Positions 50,314 to 58,673 of a stretch of 60,158 nt of DNA are shown here, in pieces. Location of the stretch: contig NZ_JAQMWP010000035.1 of NCBI RefSeq assembly GCF_030403745.1, forward strand, positions 1 through 60,158, in the 5' to 3' direction. Position 1 is the first letter of the stretch. Each line of letters starts with the position of its first letter. This DNA comes from Streptomyces sp. S.PB5. GTDB taxonomy: Bacteria > Actinomycetota > Actinomycetes > Streptomycetales > Streptomycetaceae. The translations under genes were made by a program, and so were the position numbers. The notes under the pieces were generated by a model that did no database searches, was not told where the DNA came from, and saw only the letters and a program-made list of their open reading frames with translations.

Positions 50314-50351
50314 GAGGATAGCGGGGCCGGGGCCCCTGCTGCTAGCGTCGA

Positions 50352-50373
50352 GTTAGTCAGTCAACTCACTAAC
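50352..50373. promoter_or_regulatory. TetR operator on the MFS side
   Basis: The 20-mer TTAGTCAGTCAACTCACTAA (50353-50372), extended by G and C on the outside, is a palindrome (GTTAGT-N-AGT-NN-ACT-N-ACTAAC) closely matching 50294-50313. It lies 55 bases before the MFS start. Confidence 0.7.
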
Positions 50374-50427
50374 AGGACGCCACTTACCGACACATCACTC
50401 GTGCGGATCCCCCGGAGGTCCCCCGCC

Positions 50428-51954
50428 ATGGCGCCGACTGCTTCCGAACCGTCTCCCTCCCAGCCGTCCTTCCTCGCCACCCGCCGCGGTACCTTCACGC
50501 TGCTGCTCCTGTGCGCGGTCCAGTTCCTGGACATCGTCGACTCCTCGATCATGAACGTCGCGCTGCCCTCCATCCGGCGCGACCTCGGCTTCTCGCAGCA
50601 GAACCTGCAGTGGGTGATCAGCGGTTACCTCCTCACCTTCGGCGGTTTACTGCTCCTCGGCGGCCGCGCGGCCGACCTGCTCGGGCGTCGCCGCATGCTC
50701 GTCGCCGGTACATCCCTGTTCGCCGTGTGCTCGCTCCTCGGCGGGCTGGCCCCCGACAGCGGCACGCTGATCGGGGCCCGGATCGTCCAGGGCATCGGCG
50801 CGGCGATGATGGCCCCCGCCGGGCTGTCGATCCTCACCACCACCTTCACCGAGAGCCGCGAGAGGGCCAAGGCACTCGGTGTGTGGGGAGCGGTCAGCGG
50901 ACTCGCCGCCGCCACCGGTGTCTTCCTGGGCGGCGTGCTCTCGGAAGGGCCCGGCTGGCGCTGGGTGCTCTTCGTGAACATCCCCGTGTGCGCGTACGTG
51001 CTGGTCGCGGCCTTCCGCCTCATACCGGGCGAGCAGCGGCGCGCCCGCCCGGCCACGTTCGACCTGCCCGGCGCGATCCTCGTCACCGCTGGCATGCTGC
51101 TGCTCGTCTACGCGCTCGTACGGGCGCCCGAAGTCGGCTGGGACAACGCCCACACCGTCGGTGAACTCGCCACCGCCGGCATCCTCCTCGCCGTCTTCGC
51201 CCTCAACGAACGACGCACCCGCGCCCCCCTTTTCCCCGTCTCCATCCTCCGCATCAAGGGCCTGGCCGCCGCCGACGCCACCCAGCTGATCGCGTTCGCC
51301 GGGTTCATCTCACTGTTCTTCTTCCTCACCCTGTACATGCAGAACGTGCTCGGCTATTCACCGGTCCAGGCCGGCTCCGCCTACCTTCCCGTCACGGTCG
51401 GCATCGGCATCGCGGCGGGAGTTTCCGCCCAGTTCATCCCACGGATCGGCACCCGGCCCGTCATCGTCGTCGGCGCGCTCGTGGCGGCCGGTGGCATGTA
51501 TTACCTCTCGCGCGTCCCCGTCGACGGCTCCTACCTCGCCGATCTGCTGCCCGGCCTCGCGATCATGTCGTTCGGACTGGGCGCAATCTTCACCACCGTC
51601 ACCGCCGCCGCCAACGCGGGAGTGCCCGCGGACAAAGCCGGACTCGCCGCCGGCCTGCTCAATACGTCGCTGCAGATCGGCTCCGCGCTGGGGCTGGCCG
51701 TCTTCTCCGCCATCGCCACCGCGCGCACCGACGACCTGCTTGCCGCGCACACCGCCCCCGCGGACGCGCTCACCTCGGGATTCCAACGAGCGATCCTCGC
51801 CACGAGCCTCGCCCTGCTCTTCGCCTCCCTGATCGCCCTGGGCGCCACCAACACCCGCAGCCAGGAACTCCCCACCGCTTCCCGGCCCGTTCCTGCCACG
51901 ACCTCTCGCCACACCCCCGCGACGACCGACACCGCACCGGAATCCGCCGAGTAG
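50428..51954 (+). CDS. MFS drug exporter (DHA2/EmrB-QacA type, 14 helices)
   Basis: 508 residues from ATG 50428 (GGAGG nine bases upstream). DHA2 signatures: helix 1 FLDIVDSSIMNVALPSIRRD (motif D1, LDxxIxNVALP), LGFSQQNLQWVISGYLLTFG, motif A GGRAADLLGRRRML, GARIVQGIGAAMMAPAGLSI, and motif C around GLAAATGVFLGGVLSEGPGWRW. The C-terminus is a Pro/Thr-rich cytoplasmic tail. It probably exports drug-like organic molecules by proton antiport and is induced through the divergent TetR repressor. Confidence 0.93.
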   Translation: MAPTASEPSPSQPSFLATRRGTFTLLLLCAVQFLDIVDSSIMNVALPSIRRDLGFSQQNLQWVISGYLLTFGGLLLLGGRAADLLGRRRMLVAGTSLFAVCSLLGGLAPDSGTLIGARIVQGIGAAMMAPAGLSILTTTFTESRERAKALGVWGAVSGLAAATGVFLGGVLSEGPGWRWVLFVNIPVCAYVLVAAFRLIPGEQRRARPATFDLPGAILVTAGMLLLVYALVRAPEVGWDNAHTVGELATAGILLAVFALNERRTRAPLFPVSILRIKGLAAADATQLIAFAGFISLFFFLTLYMQNVLGYSPVQAGSAYLPVTVGIGIAAGVSAQFIPRIGTRPVIVVGALVAAGGMYYLSRVPVDGSYLADLLPGLAIMSFGLGAIFTTVTAAANAGVPADKAGLAAGLLNTSLQIGSALGLAVFSAIATARTDDLLAAHTAPADALTSGFQRAILATSLALLFASLIALGATNTRSQELPTASRPVPATTSRHTPATTDTAPESAE

Positions 51955-52079
51955 GTCCCGTCCGGACGAACACCATCGAGCCGCGCTGCGTTGACCCGGG
52001 CGGCCAGGGCGCCAGCGGCGCGGCGGGCCCGCTCGTACGGGGTCGCGGACCGCTTGCGGGTGAGCGGGCGCAGCACGGC
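51955..52079. other. Intergenic
   Basis: The minus strand carries short open text (ATPYERARRAAGALAARVNA) of unknown origin. Confidence 0.25.
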
Positions 52080-52390
52080 CTGGTCCTCGGTGTCGCGCGG
52101 GTACAGGGCGCGCAGGTTCGGTGTAGGCGCGCAGGCCGTCGCGGACGGCATCGGCATCCCATCGGGCGTAGCGCAGCAGGCGCTGCAGCGGCCCGGGGCG
52201 GGTGTGTCCGACCTGTTCGGCCGGCTGCCAGCAGCTCTTCCGCTCAACACGGGACAGCAGCCCGAGCAGGTAGGCGCGGGCCGTGGCCGGGGCCCAACTC
52301 GTCCGAACCGGCCCGCGGTCCGGTCCATGACCTGGTCGAACAGCCCTCGCCAGTGGGCGGGGTCCATGCCACGGCTGGCGGCCGCCGCGC
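52080..52390 (-). pseudogene. IS701-family transposase, N-terminal fragment
   Basis: MDPAHWRGLFDQVMDRTAGR FGRVGPR, then in another frame ATARAYLLGLLSRVERKSCW, QPAEQVGHTRPGPLQRLLRY, ARWDADAVRDGLRAY. This is the standard IS701 N-terminus, with one frameshift and no catalytic domain. Confidence 0.75.
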
Positions 52391-52488
52391 AGTCTACGAC
52401 AGCCCACACAACCTTCGATGATCACGCGGTGGTCGCTTGTTCCGCAGGCGGCTTCGACACGAGGCAGCGCGAAGCTGATCCGGGATTT

Positions 52489-53010
52489 CTAGGTCAGGAC
52501 CAGCCAGCGACGGCCGTCGATCAGTTCTCGGGCTGCGTCGAGGTGGCCGGCGTGGCACGCAGTTTCGGCGATGACATGCAGCAGGACGTCGCGCAGGGTA
52601 TGCAGGTGCGGTTCACCGAACAGGTCGCGAGGCCACCAGGCCAATGCGGCGTCGGCAGCGGTGGCGGTGATGACGGCATCTGCGAGTTTCGTCTCCTGCC
52701 GGTATCGGTCGAGCACGTCGATGGCCGGCACTTCCGGGGCCACCTTCCACGCTTCGTCGCCGCTCGTCAGGCCGCGGATGACCTCCTCGTCCCCGGCGAC
52801 GACCGCGCCGAACCAGAACCGCTCCACATCCAGCGCGAGGTGCTGGACCAGCCCCAAAAAGTGCCATCCGGAAGGCAGCACGGACCGCCGCAGATCCTTC
52901 GCGTCGAGCCCGTCGAGGATGCCGAGGACGTGACGCCGCTGTCCGTCCAGGACCCGAAGGAGCGCCCTGATCTCACTACTCGGAGCTGTTTCGCTCAAAT
53001 CTTCGGTCAT
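52489..53010 (-). CDS. DinB-like (DUF664) metal-binding family protein
   Basis: 173 residues, a DinB four-helix bundle. Histidines that usually bind the metal are visible in GWHFLGLVQHLALDVERFWF (HL near 57) and LRDVLLHVIAETACHAGHLD AARELIDG (last helix, H-x-x-H-xx-H). Several DinB proteins are mycothiol-dependent transferases; that is family knowledge, not shown here. Monocistronic. Confidence 0.85.
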   Translation of the reverse strand: MTEDLSETAPSSEIRALLRVLDGQRRHVLGILDGLDAKDLRRSVLPSGWHFLGLVQHLALDVERFWFGAVVAGDEEVIRGLTSGDEAWKVAPEVPAIDVLDRYRQETKLADAVITATAADAALAWWPRDLFGEPHLHTLRDVLLHVIAETACHAGHLDAARELIDGRRWLVLT

Positions 53011-53188
53011 GGTCGCCCATGATCCCCGAATCTTTGTGGCCGCACGGGGAGTTACCCGATATACGCAGCCGGCTGAAGGCCGTGGAACCGTGAAAGGGCA
53101 GCCACTGGAATCACCTTCCGCTTCAGGGCCTCGTCAGCGAGGCGACTTGCCGCTGCCTCCGACAGCAGATCACGACGTCGCACTGGAG
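53011..53188. other. Intergenic
   Basis: No recognised gene. Confidence 0.3.
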
Positions 53189-53456
53189 CACTGAGAGTTC
53201 GTCCTCTCCGCGCCCGTCCGCGAAGAACGCTGTGCTGAGCTCCTGGCCTTGGCCGCAGATCAGCCTCCCCTACCTGCACGGCCCCGACCTGGAGCACTGC
53301 CCCCTGCCGGACGGCCATGCCCGCATCCTCTGGGCCCTGCCGGTCACCGCAGCCGAGATGGCATACGGTCGCGAGCACGACCTCGAAGCCCTTGAACAGC
53401 TCTTCGACGAGCACGCGATCGTCCCGACCGATCCACGGCGGCCACCCGTCGCCTGA
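53189..53456 (+). pseudogene. Suppressor-of-fused-domain protein, truncated
   Basis: EFVLSAPVREERCAELLA in one frame, then SWPWPQISLPYLHGPDLEHC, PLPDGHARILWALPVTAAEM AYGREHDLEALEQLFDE in the next: the middle and end of a SUFU-domain protein with a piece missing at the join. It lacks an N-terminal half. Confidence 0.55.
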
Positions 53457-53616
53457 ACCTCGCGGGCACAGTCCGGGCACAAGCGGCAGCCGGGGATCCC
53501 TCCAGCGCCGTCAAAACTCGTCGACGCGTTGAGGCTCAGTGATCACCGATTGCTGCCCAAAGTCATCGGCAAACACTGTCCGACCTCATGAACGAAGCGA
53601 AAAGCCCCCAGCCGGG

Positions 53617-53800
53617 TACGCGCCCGACACCTTCGGATGCGTGCGGGCGCACAGCAGCGTCTGCTTCACCGGCGCCCTGACGGGCGGCTGGTCCATCCCC
53701 GACTTCAGCCCATTCATGATCCCCACCGGAGTGCGGCCGACCAGCTACGCGGGCGAGGCCGCCGACCTGCCGCCCCAGGCGTTCCAGCAACCGGCGCTCG
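53617..53800 (+). pseudogene. Zinc-type alcohol dehydrogenase/quinone reductase, C-terminal fragment
   Basis: SSVCFTGALTGGWSIPDFSP, FMIPTGVRPTSYAGEAADLP, PQAFQ corresponds to the last domain of medium-chain reductases (GxVxFTGxLxxxWxIPDFxP, IPxGVRLTxYxGEAxDLPxxxxQ). The remainder is absent. Confidence 0.6.
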
Positions 53801-54179
53801 ACAGTCTTGGCCTCATGACTTCCGCGTCCCTGGACACGCCGACCAACCACCGTCTGGGCTCCGGCCGACCGTTTTCACATCGACGCGGGCCATGTGTACC
53901 GGACGGCAAGAGGTGATCTCCCACGGATCCCCGTTCGTCTCGCCGCTGGGATCGATGAACCGGCACCGCTCTGGGTTCCTGGGCGAGCAGGTTCCGCGAC
54001 ACGGCGCGGCGCCTCAGTGAGATCCCACGATTGGCCCATGTCGCCGCGCAGGCACGGGAGATGCCCATCTGTGCCGCCACGTGGGCGATCAGGTGGTGCT
54101 GGCAACGCTGTACCAGTCGCAGCCGTCCCTCAGGGGACGGCGGAGGGTTGCGGTGAGGCGCAGGCGCTGCTAGCGCCAT
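53801..54179 (-). pseudogene. IS481-family transposase, degenerate N-terminal part
   Basis: From ATG 54179: PEGRLRLVQRCQHHLIAHVA, AQMGISRACAATWANR (leading helix-turn-helix), then RRAVSRNLLA and, in shifted frames, PVHMARVDVKTVGRSPDGG, the start of the catalytic core (GHMVHVDVKKxGRIPDGG in the family). Deletions and frameshifts throughout. Its start overlaps the end of the oxidoreductase gene by ten bases. Confidence 0.65.
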
Positions 54180-55186
54180 GGGTCGAGGGCGTGCTTGCCG
54201 ATGGTCTGGCCGGCTTCGAGTTGCTGCAGTATTGCCGGTCCCTCGGCCAGGGCATGGACGTGGGGGGTGCCGGGTGCGTATACGCCGCGCGCGATGAGCG
54301 CCTCGATCTCGACGAGCAACGACTGGTAGATGGACGGGGCCGCGACCGCCAGCGCACCGATGTGCAGGCCCTTGACCTGGACCTGGTGGGTGAAGACCAG
54401 GTCGTGTGTGGTCAGGGTGGCGTCGCCGGAAGCGGCACCGAACACGACGATGCGTCCGGTGAAGGGTCTGGTGACCGACAGACTGGCCTCGAATGTGGCC
54501 TCTCCCACCGATTCGAGGACCAGGTCGACGCCGCCGGTCAGGCGGGTGATCTCCTGCGCCAGATGGGGGTGCCGGCTGTCCAGAACCTCGTCGGCACCGA
54601 GTGCCTTGACAGTGTTGCGCTTCGAGGGTGACGCCGTGGCGATCACGCGTGCGCCGTAGTGGCGGGCGAGGCGCACGGCGGCCTGTCCCACCCCGCCGGC
54701 CGCGGCATGAACGAGCACCACCTCCCGCGGTTTGATCTCGCCCAGCGGCTTCAGCGCGGCAAGGGCGGTGGCCCAGTTCAGCACCAGCCCGAGAGCTTCG
54801 GCGTCGCTCCAGCCGGACGGCGCCGGAAGGACACCCGCGGCCGGCATCGTCATGTACTGCGCGAACGCGCCCGGGCCCACTCCGACGACATGGATGCCAA
54901 GCTGAAGCGGACTTTCGACGTCCGGGCCGATACCCACGATCTCGCCAGCGGCTTCGAAGCCCGCCACGTAGGGGGCCTGCGGGCCTCCGCCGTAGGTTCC
55001 ATGGGTCTGCATGACGTCAGCGAAGTTGACCCCGGCGGCGCCCACGCGGATGAGGTACTCGCCGGGCCCCGGGGTCGGGCGGCGATGATCGGTCGTCAGG
55101 GTCAGGTCCTTGGGCCCCCGACGGGACTGCTGGACCAGTGCTCGTACCGTCTGCTCAGCGGCGTTCTGCCGCTCGTCGGTCTCCAT
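54170..55186 (-). CDS. NADPH:quinone oxidoreductase (medium-chain reductase, QOR type)
   Basis: 338 residues from ATG 55186; the first 15 residues are polar and a later start is possible. QOR fold without the structural zinc Cys cluster: PGEYLIRVGAAGVNFADVMQ, the cofactor loop HAAAGGVGQAAVRLARHYGA (AAAGGVGQAA at 161-170), ALGADEVLDSRHPHLAQEI and VVFGAASGDATLTTHDLVF. It reduces quinones or enones with NADPH. A MerR gene lies 46 bases upstream on the same strand; a dyad in the gap suggests its control. Confidence 0.9.
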   Translation of the reverse strand: METDERQNAAEQTVRALVQQSRRGPKDLTLTTDHRRPTPGPGEYLIRVGAAGVNFADVMQTHGTYGGGPQAPYVAGFEAAGEIVGIGPDVESPLQLGIHVVGVGPGAFAQYMTMPAAGVLPAPSGWSDAEALGLVLNWATALAALKPLGEIKPREVVLVHAAAGGVGQAAVRLARHYGARVIATASPSKRNTVKALGADEVLDSRHPHLAQEITRLTGGVDLVLESVGEATFEASLSVTRPFTGRIVVFGAASGDATLTTHDLVFTHQVQVKGLHIGALAVAAPSIYQSLLVEIEALIARGVYAPGTPHVHALAEGPAILQQLEAGQTIGKHALDPWR

Positions 55187-55204
55187 GCACCGAACCTAGG
55201 AATC

Positions 55205-55218
55205 TGACACTTACGTCA
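55205..55218. promoter_or_regulatory. Dyad between MerR and oxidoreductase genes, probable MerR site
   Basis: TGACACTTACGTCA has TGAC/GTCA arms. On the minus strand it sits in TTGACCTTGACGTAAG, resembling promoters with overlong spacing bound by MerR-family proteins. It lies 19-32 bases upstream of the oxidoreductase ATG. Confidence 0.45.
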
Positions 55219-55232
55219 AGGTCAAGTGGCGG

Positions 55233-55598
55233 TCAGAGATCGGTACGGCGGGCCTGACGAAGGTAGGCGTCGAGTGCCGCCTGCTGATCGCTGAGAACGG
55301 CGATGCGAGCAGCAAGCCGATCGCGGTAGTTCTGTACCTCGTGCAGGAACTCCGCGCACACCGCATCGCTGCCGGCATCGGATCCGTCAGTGAGCCAGGG
55401 CAGAAGTTCCCTGATCAGCCGCACGGGCAGCCCGGATTCCAGCAGCGAGCGGATGATGAGCACCCGGTCGATCGTGGACTGGCAGTAGTCGCGGAACCCG
55501 TTGCTGAAGCGACCGGGGACGATCAAGCCCTCGTCCTCGTAGTGACGCAACGATCTGGCACTCACACCGCTGGCTCTGGACGCTTCGCTGATCTTCAT
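55233..55598 (-). CDS. MerR-family transcriptional regulator
   Basis: 121 residues from ATG 55598, the usual MerR beginning MKISEASRASGVSARSLRHY. Winged helix: EDEGLIVPGRFSNGFRDYCQ (LxRY-xxxGLI-xPxRxxNGYRxY signature), then the dimerisation coiled coil (FLHEVQNYRDRLAARIAVLS). There is no effector-binding Cys cluster. The ribosome binding site is weak. It is followed by the quinone oxidoreductase gene and probably regulates it. Confidence 0.88.
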   Translation of the reverse strand: MKISEASRASGVSARSLRHYEDEGLIVPGRFSNGFRDYCQSTIDRVLIIRSLLESGLPVRLIRELLPWLTDGSDAGSDAVCAEFLHEVQNYRDRLAARIAVLSDQQAALDAYLRQARRTDL

Positions 55599-55955
55599 AC
55601 CTGAAGGCAACGCCCAGGAGCGCTGCGCTCTTCCAGCACTCGCTACGACGAAGCGACAAGCCGCTGCGGCGTCAACAACCCCCACCTCTTCATGCTGCCG
55701 CTGCGCCAGCCGACAGCGAGCAGCTCCCCGTCGGCGGAAAGGCGAGCGTTCCCGGTCTCGTCGCGGCCCGTGGCGGGCTGGCTGATCCGTTGGCCGGTCC
55801 GGGGTCCCAGACGGTGACGGTGCCGGTGAAGCAGGCCCCGCCGCCGACCCGGGCTGCGAATGCCGGCCGCCGAGAAGAAGTGCGGGCTGGTACCGGATCC
55901 GCTCACGAGACCGCCGCCGCTCGGCACTCACCCCGCCACCCTGCGCGTACCGCAT
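55599..55955 (-). pseudogene. WD40-like and IS630 fragments
   Basis: The minus strand at about 55955-55880 reads MRYAQGGGVSAERRRSRERI, the opening of an IS630-type transposase. From about 55860 to 55650, FTGTVTVWDPGPANGSAS in one frame and TGNARLSADGELLAVGWRSG in another resemble WD40 blades. Neither is complete. Confidence 0.4.
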
Positions 55956-55990
55956 ACCACCGGCCTACCGCAGGGATCAGCCGACCGTCC

Positions 55991-56030
55991 GAGTAGATCC
56001 GAGTAGATCCGAGTAGATCCGAGTAGATCA
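55991..56030 (+). repeat. Four tandem copies of a 10-bp unit
   Basis: GAGTAGATCC is repeated head to tail four times (the last ends in A). The final unit contains the stop codon of the tetR gene at 56028-56030. Confidence 0.95.
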
Positions 56031-56753
56031 GTAATCCAGGCCCAGTGACCTGACCAAGTCGAGCATTTCGGCGCGATGCAAGGCGGCCGGGTTGCCCGCG
56101 ACAGGGTGGATGTGGCCGTCGATCTCCAGGGCCACCAGGCCATGCATCCGGCCCCAGACCCGCAGCGCGAGCGCCGCCGCGGCGGGCGGCACGTCCGGGA
56201 GGTCGTCCTGGATCTTCGCGACGTAATCCGGGTGAAGGTCGGACCAGGAGGTGTCCTCGGGCTGGTGGTGCCGGGCGTGGGGCCATGCGGCGGCCACCAG
56301 GCGGGTGAGCTCACGGCACACGCGACGTGCCGTCTGGTCCACCGGCCCGTCCTCAGGGGGCTGGTAGCCGGGGATGGGGTGGCCGTAGAAGAGCCGGAAG
56401 CTCTCCGGGTGAGCCAGCGCCCATTCCCTCAGGGCCTGGCCCCATGCCAGGAGCCTGCCGCCGGGGTCGGTGTCGGGCACGGCGTTGCTGGCAGTTTCCA
56501 CCGCCTCCGCGAGCGATGTGGCGATTCCGCTGATCAGTGCCGTGATCAGGTCGTCTCGGGTCGGGAAGTAGCTGTAGATAGCGCGAGCGGTCATCCCCAT
56601 CTCACGGGCGATGCCACGCAGTGAGATCGCTCCGGGCCCTCCTGCCGCCATCTGCCGCAGTGCGATGGCCTTGATCTCCCGGGTCGTCTCGATCCGCAGC
56701 CGCTCCCTGCGGCTCATCACGCCCGGGACGTTTTCGCCCTCGTCGATGCTCAC
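56028..56753 (-). CDS. TetR-family transcriptional regulator
   Basis: 241 residues. DNA-binding domain: ETTREIKAIALRQMAAGGPG, AISLRGIAREMGMTARAIYS YFPTRDDLI (recognition helix TARAIYSYF). The ligand domain carries WALAHPESFRLFYGHPIPGY, a motif of the TetR WHG group. It is divergent from the DUF1330 gene with a 76-base gap, so it probably controls it. The stop lies in a 10-bp tandem repeat, so the C-terminus could vary with repeat number. Confidence 0.88.
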   Translation of the reverse strand: MSIDEGENVPGVMSRRERLRIETTREIKAIALRQMAAGGPGAISLRGIAREMGMTARAIYSYFPTRDDLITALISGIATSLAEAVETASNAVPDTDPGGRLLAWGQALREWALAHPESFRLFYGHPIPGYQPPEDGPVDQTARRVCRELTRLVAAAWPHARHHQPEDTSWSDLHPDYVAKIQDDLPDVPPAAAALALRVWGRMHGLVALEIDGHIHPVAGNPAALHRAEMLDLVRSLGLDY

Positions 56754-56829
56754 CTTGAAAGGTTACAGGGGTGCGATAGTCTCCGCCGTGACATTAGTAC
56801 ACGCCGTGTCCAAAGGGACGGGGAATCTC

Positions 56830-57144
56830 ATGCCCGCTTACGTCATCGTCAACGCCGATGTGCTCGACGAGGAGGCCGGCTTGGCCTACGCACCCGTGGC
56901 CCAGCGGTCCATCCTCAGCCACGGCGGCCATTACCTGGTCGCGGGACCCACGCCCACGCCAGTCGAAGGCACCTGGGACTCCGCCCGGTTCGTGGTCATC
57001 GAGTTTCCCGACATGGACCGGATCCGGGAGTGGTACGACTCCCCCGAGTACCGGCGGGCCCGGGAGATACGCGGGGACAAGGTCCGGGTGGGCATGCTGT
57101 TCGTCGATGGCGCACCGCCTGAGGGCTTCTCCCTCCCGGCCTAG
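56830..57144 (+). CDS. DUF1330-domain protein
   Basis: 104 residues from ATG 56830, chosen because the family begins MPAYVIV; an in-frame GTG at 56788 would add 14 residues. Ferredoxin-like dimeric alpha-beta fold: YVIVNADVLDEEAGLAYAPV, AQRSILSHGGHYLVAGP, FVVIEFPDMDRIREWYDSPE YRRAREIR. Function unknown in the family; members resemble small-molecule-binding or monooxygenase-fold proteins. It is divergent from a TetR gene, which probably regulates it. Confidence 0.88.
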   Translation: MPAYVIVNADVLDEEAGLAYAPVAQRSILSHGGHYLVAGPTPTPVEGTWDSARFVVIEFPDMDRIREWYDSPEYRRAREIRGDKVRVGMLFVDGAPPEGFSLPA

Positions 57145-57718
57145 TGCGTTGGCCGCGAACGTCGGCCGAGTGGGGACGTGTTGATCTCGGCTGTCGGCCG
57201 GATGCTGGTCTTGGCTGCCTGTTCGGGGAGGAGGCCAGCGAGGGCGAAGCCGGTACGCGGGCCGTCAGCCGGCGGACGAGGAGGGACGCGCTCTGCTGCG
57301 GATCGTTGATGAGGCTCACTCAAACCGGCCGCCCCTTGCTCGGGGATAACCCCACACCTGCTCGGCGGATCTCCCCACCCAGGCGGCACCTGACCTGGGA
57401 TCGGACGTCACAAGGGAGGGGCCGTCCGGTAGTCGGCCAGGGGCGGGTCGGGCAGCCCAGGATGAGCGGAGCCTGGTCATGGTACTAGTGGGCTCGCGTA
57501 TTCAACTGTCGTCGGTTCCCGAGGAACCCAGCCCGATGGTGGCCGGCTGTGATGGTCAGCGGCGTACAACTCCTGGACTCGTTCATCGCCTTCATCGACT
57601 ACGACCAGGGACCTTTCGAGTCCATCTGCACAGCGACGTCCGGCACGCACGCCCGCGGGTTGCCGCAAAGCCCGGTCAACCGGCTTGGTTTGCGGCCGGA
57701 TCGTGGTTGCCGACCAGA
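57145..57718. other. 574-base stretch without a recognised gene
   Basis: Several open frames, including a plus-strand run (GVQLLDSFIAFIDYDQGPFE, near 57560) and a minus-strand one (LVVVDEGDERVQELYAADHH), overlap, but none has a family or a start with a ribosome binding site. It may be decayed IS DNA. Confidence 0.35.
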
Positions 57719-58444
57719 TCACTCCCTTATGGGCAGGCACTCGGCGAGCAGGTCGACGACGTCCCGCCAAGCTCGCTGCGCGTGCTGCGGGTGAAAACCG
57801 ACCCCAGGAAGCACGATGTGGTCGACCGGTGGGTGATGGAAGGCGTGCAAGGCGCCGCCGTACACCACAAGACGCCAGTCGACGCCCGCAGCCTGCATCT
57901 CGGCGGTGAAGGCGTCCCGTTGCACGGGCGGCATGATCGGGTCTTCCGACCCGACCCCGGCCCACACCGGGCAGTGAATGCGCGCCGTCTCGCCTGGTCG
58001 GCCCTTGGTCAGTCCGTTGACTGTCGCGATCGCGCGCAGGTCGACACCGTCGCGCCCGAGTTCCAGGGCGATGGCGCCCCCGGTGCCGTAGCCGACGGCG
58101 GCGATCCGGTCCGGGTCGGTCCGCGGCTCGGCGCGGAGCACGTCGAGCGCCGCGTGGCCGATGCCTCGCATCCGGTCGGGGTCAGCGAGCAGCGGCATGC
58201 AACGGGCCAACATCTCTTCAGGGTCGCCCAAATAGCGCCCGCCGTGGAGGTCGAACGCCAGGGCCACGTATCCCAGCTCGGCCAGCACATCGGCCCGGCG
58301 GCGCTCGACGTCGCTGAGCCCCACCCCCTCGGGTCCGACGAGGACCGCGGGCCGGCGGTCGACCCCGGCCGGGAGCGCGAGGTGCCCGATCATCGTCAGG
58401 CCATCGGCCGCGTATTCGATCGTGCGCGTGGTAACCGTCGTCAT
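57719..58444 (-). CDS. Dienelactone-hydrolase-family protein with altered nucleophile motif
   Basis: 241 residues from ATG 58444; the ribosome binding site is weak. An alpha/beta-hydrolase of the DLH family: TIEYAADGLTMIGHLALPAG, RRPAVLVGPEGVGLSDVERR, YVALAFDLHGGRYLGDPEEM, PVWAGVGSEDPIMPPVQRDA (Asp of the triad) and GALHAFHHPPVD (His). At the nucleophile elbow IAAVGYGTGGAIALELG has Gly where DLH has Cys (GxCxGG), so hydrolysis as in classical DLH seems unlikely unless another residue serves. No pathway partners. Confidence 0.82.
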   Translation of the reverse strand: MTTVTTRTIEYAADGLTMIGHLALPAGVDRRPAVLVGPEGVGLSDVERRRADVLAELGYVALAFDLHGGRYLGDPEEMLARCMPLLADPDRMRGIGHAALDVLRAEPRTDPDRIAAVGYGTGGAIALELGRDGVDLRAIATVNGLTKGRPGETARIHCPVWAGVGSEDPIMPPVQRDAFTAEMQAAGVDWRLVVYGGALHAFHHPPVDHIVLPGVGFHPQHAQRAWRDVVDLLAECLPIRE

Positions 58445-58673
58445 GAGCTTGGACTGTAATGATCGGCGAGCCCGGTCGGGCCGGTGTTCTGCCACTGGCA
58501 GAAGGCAGTTCTCTGGCGTGATTCGCACCTGCTGCCACACGCAGGGCCAGGGCACACGTGCCCGGCCCGCAGCGCGCGGGACCGTTCTTCCTCCCATCGT
58601 CGCGGCTCACGGGCAAAGGGCCGCAGCAGCTGCTGGGGACTGGACGCGGAGGTGTGTGGAGCGTGTCCGTCAT
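58445..58673 (-). other. Short Cys-containing open frame after the broken zinc-ribbon gene
   Basis: ATG 58673 overlaps the shifted-frame stop of the winged-helix gene by four bases (ATGA). It reads MTDTLHTPPRPVPSSCCGPL, PVSRDDGRKNGPARCGPGTC and then runs open into the dienelactone-hydrolase gene. The overlap suggests a real small gene once cotranscribed with the upstream one; its end appears lost. Confidence 0.4.

Noticed and set aside
55991..56030. GAGTAGATCC repeats as a CRISPR array
   Set aside because: Units are 10 bp, contiguous and without spacers.
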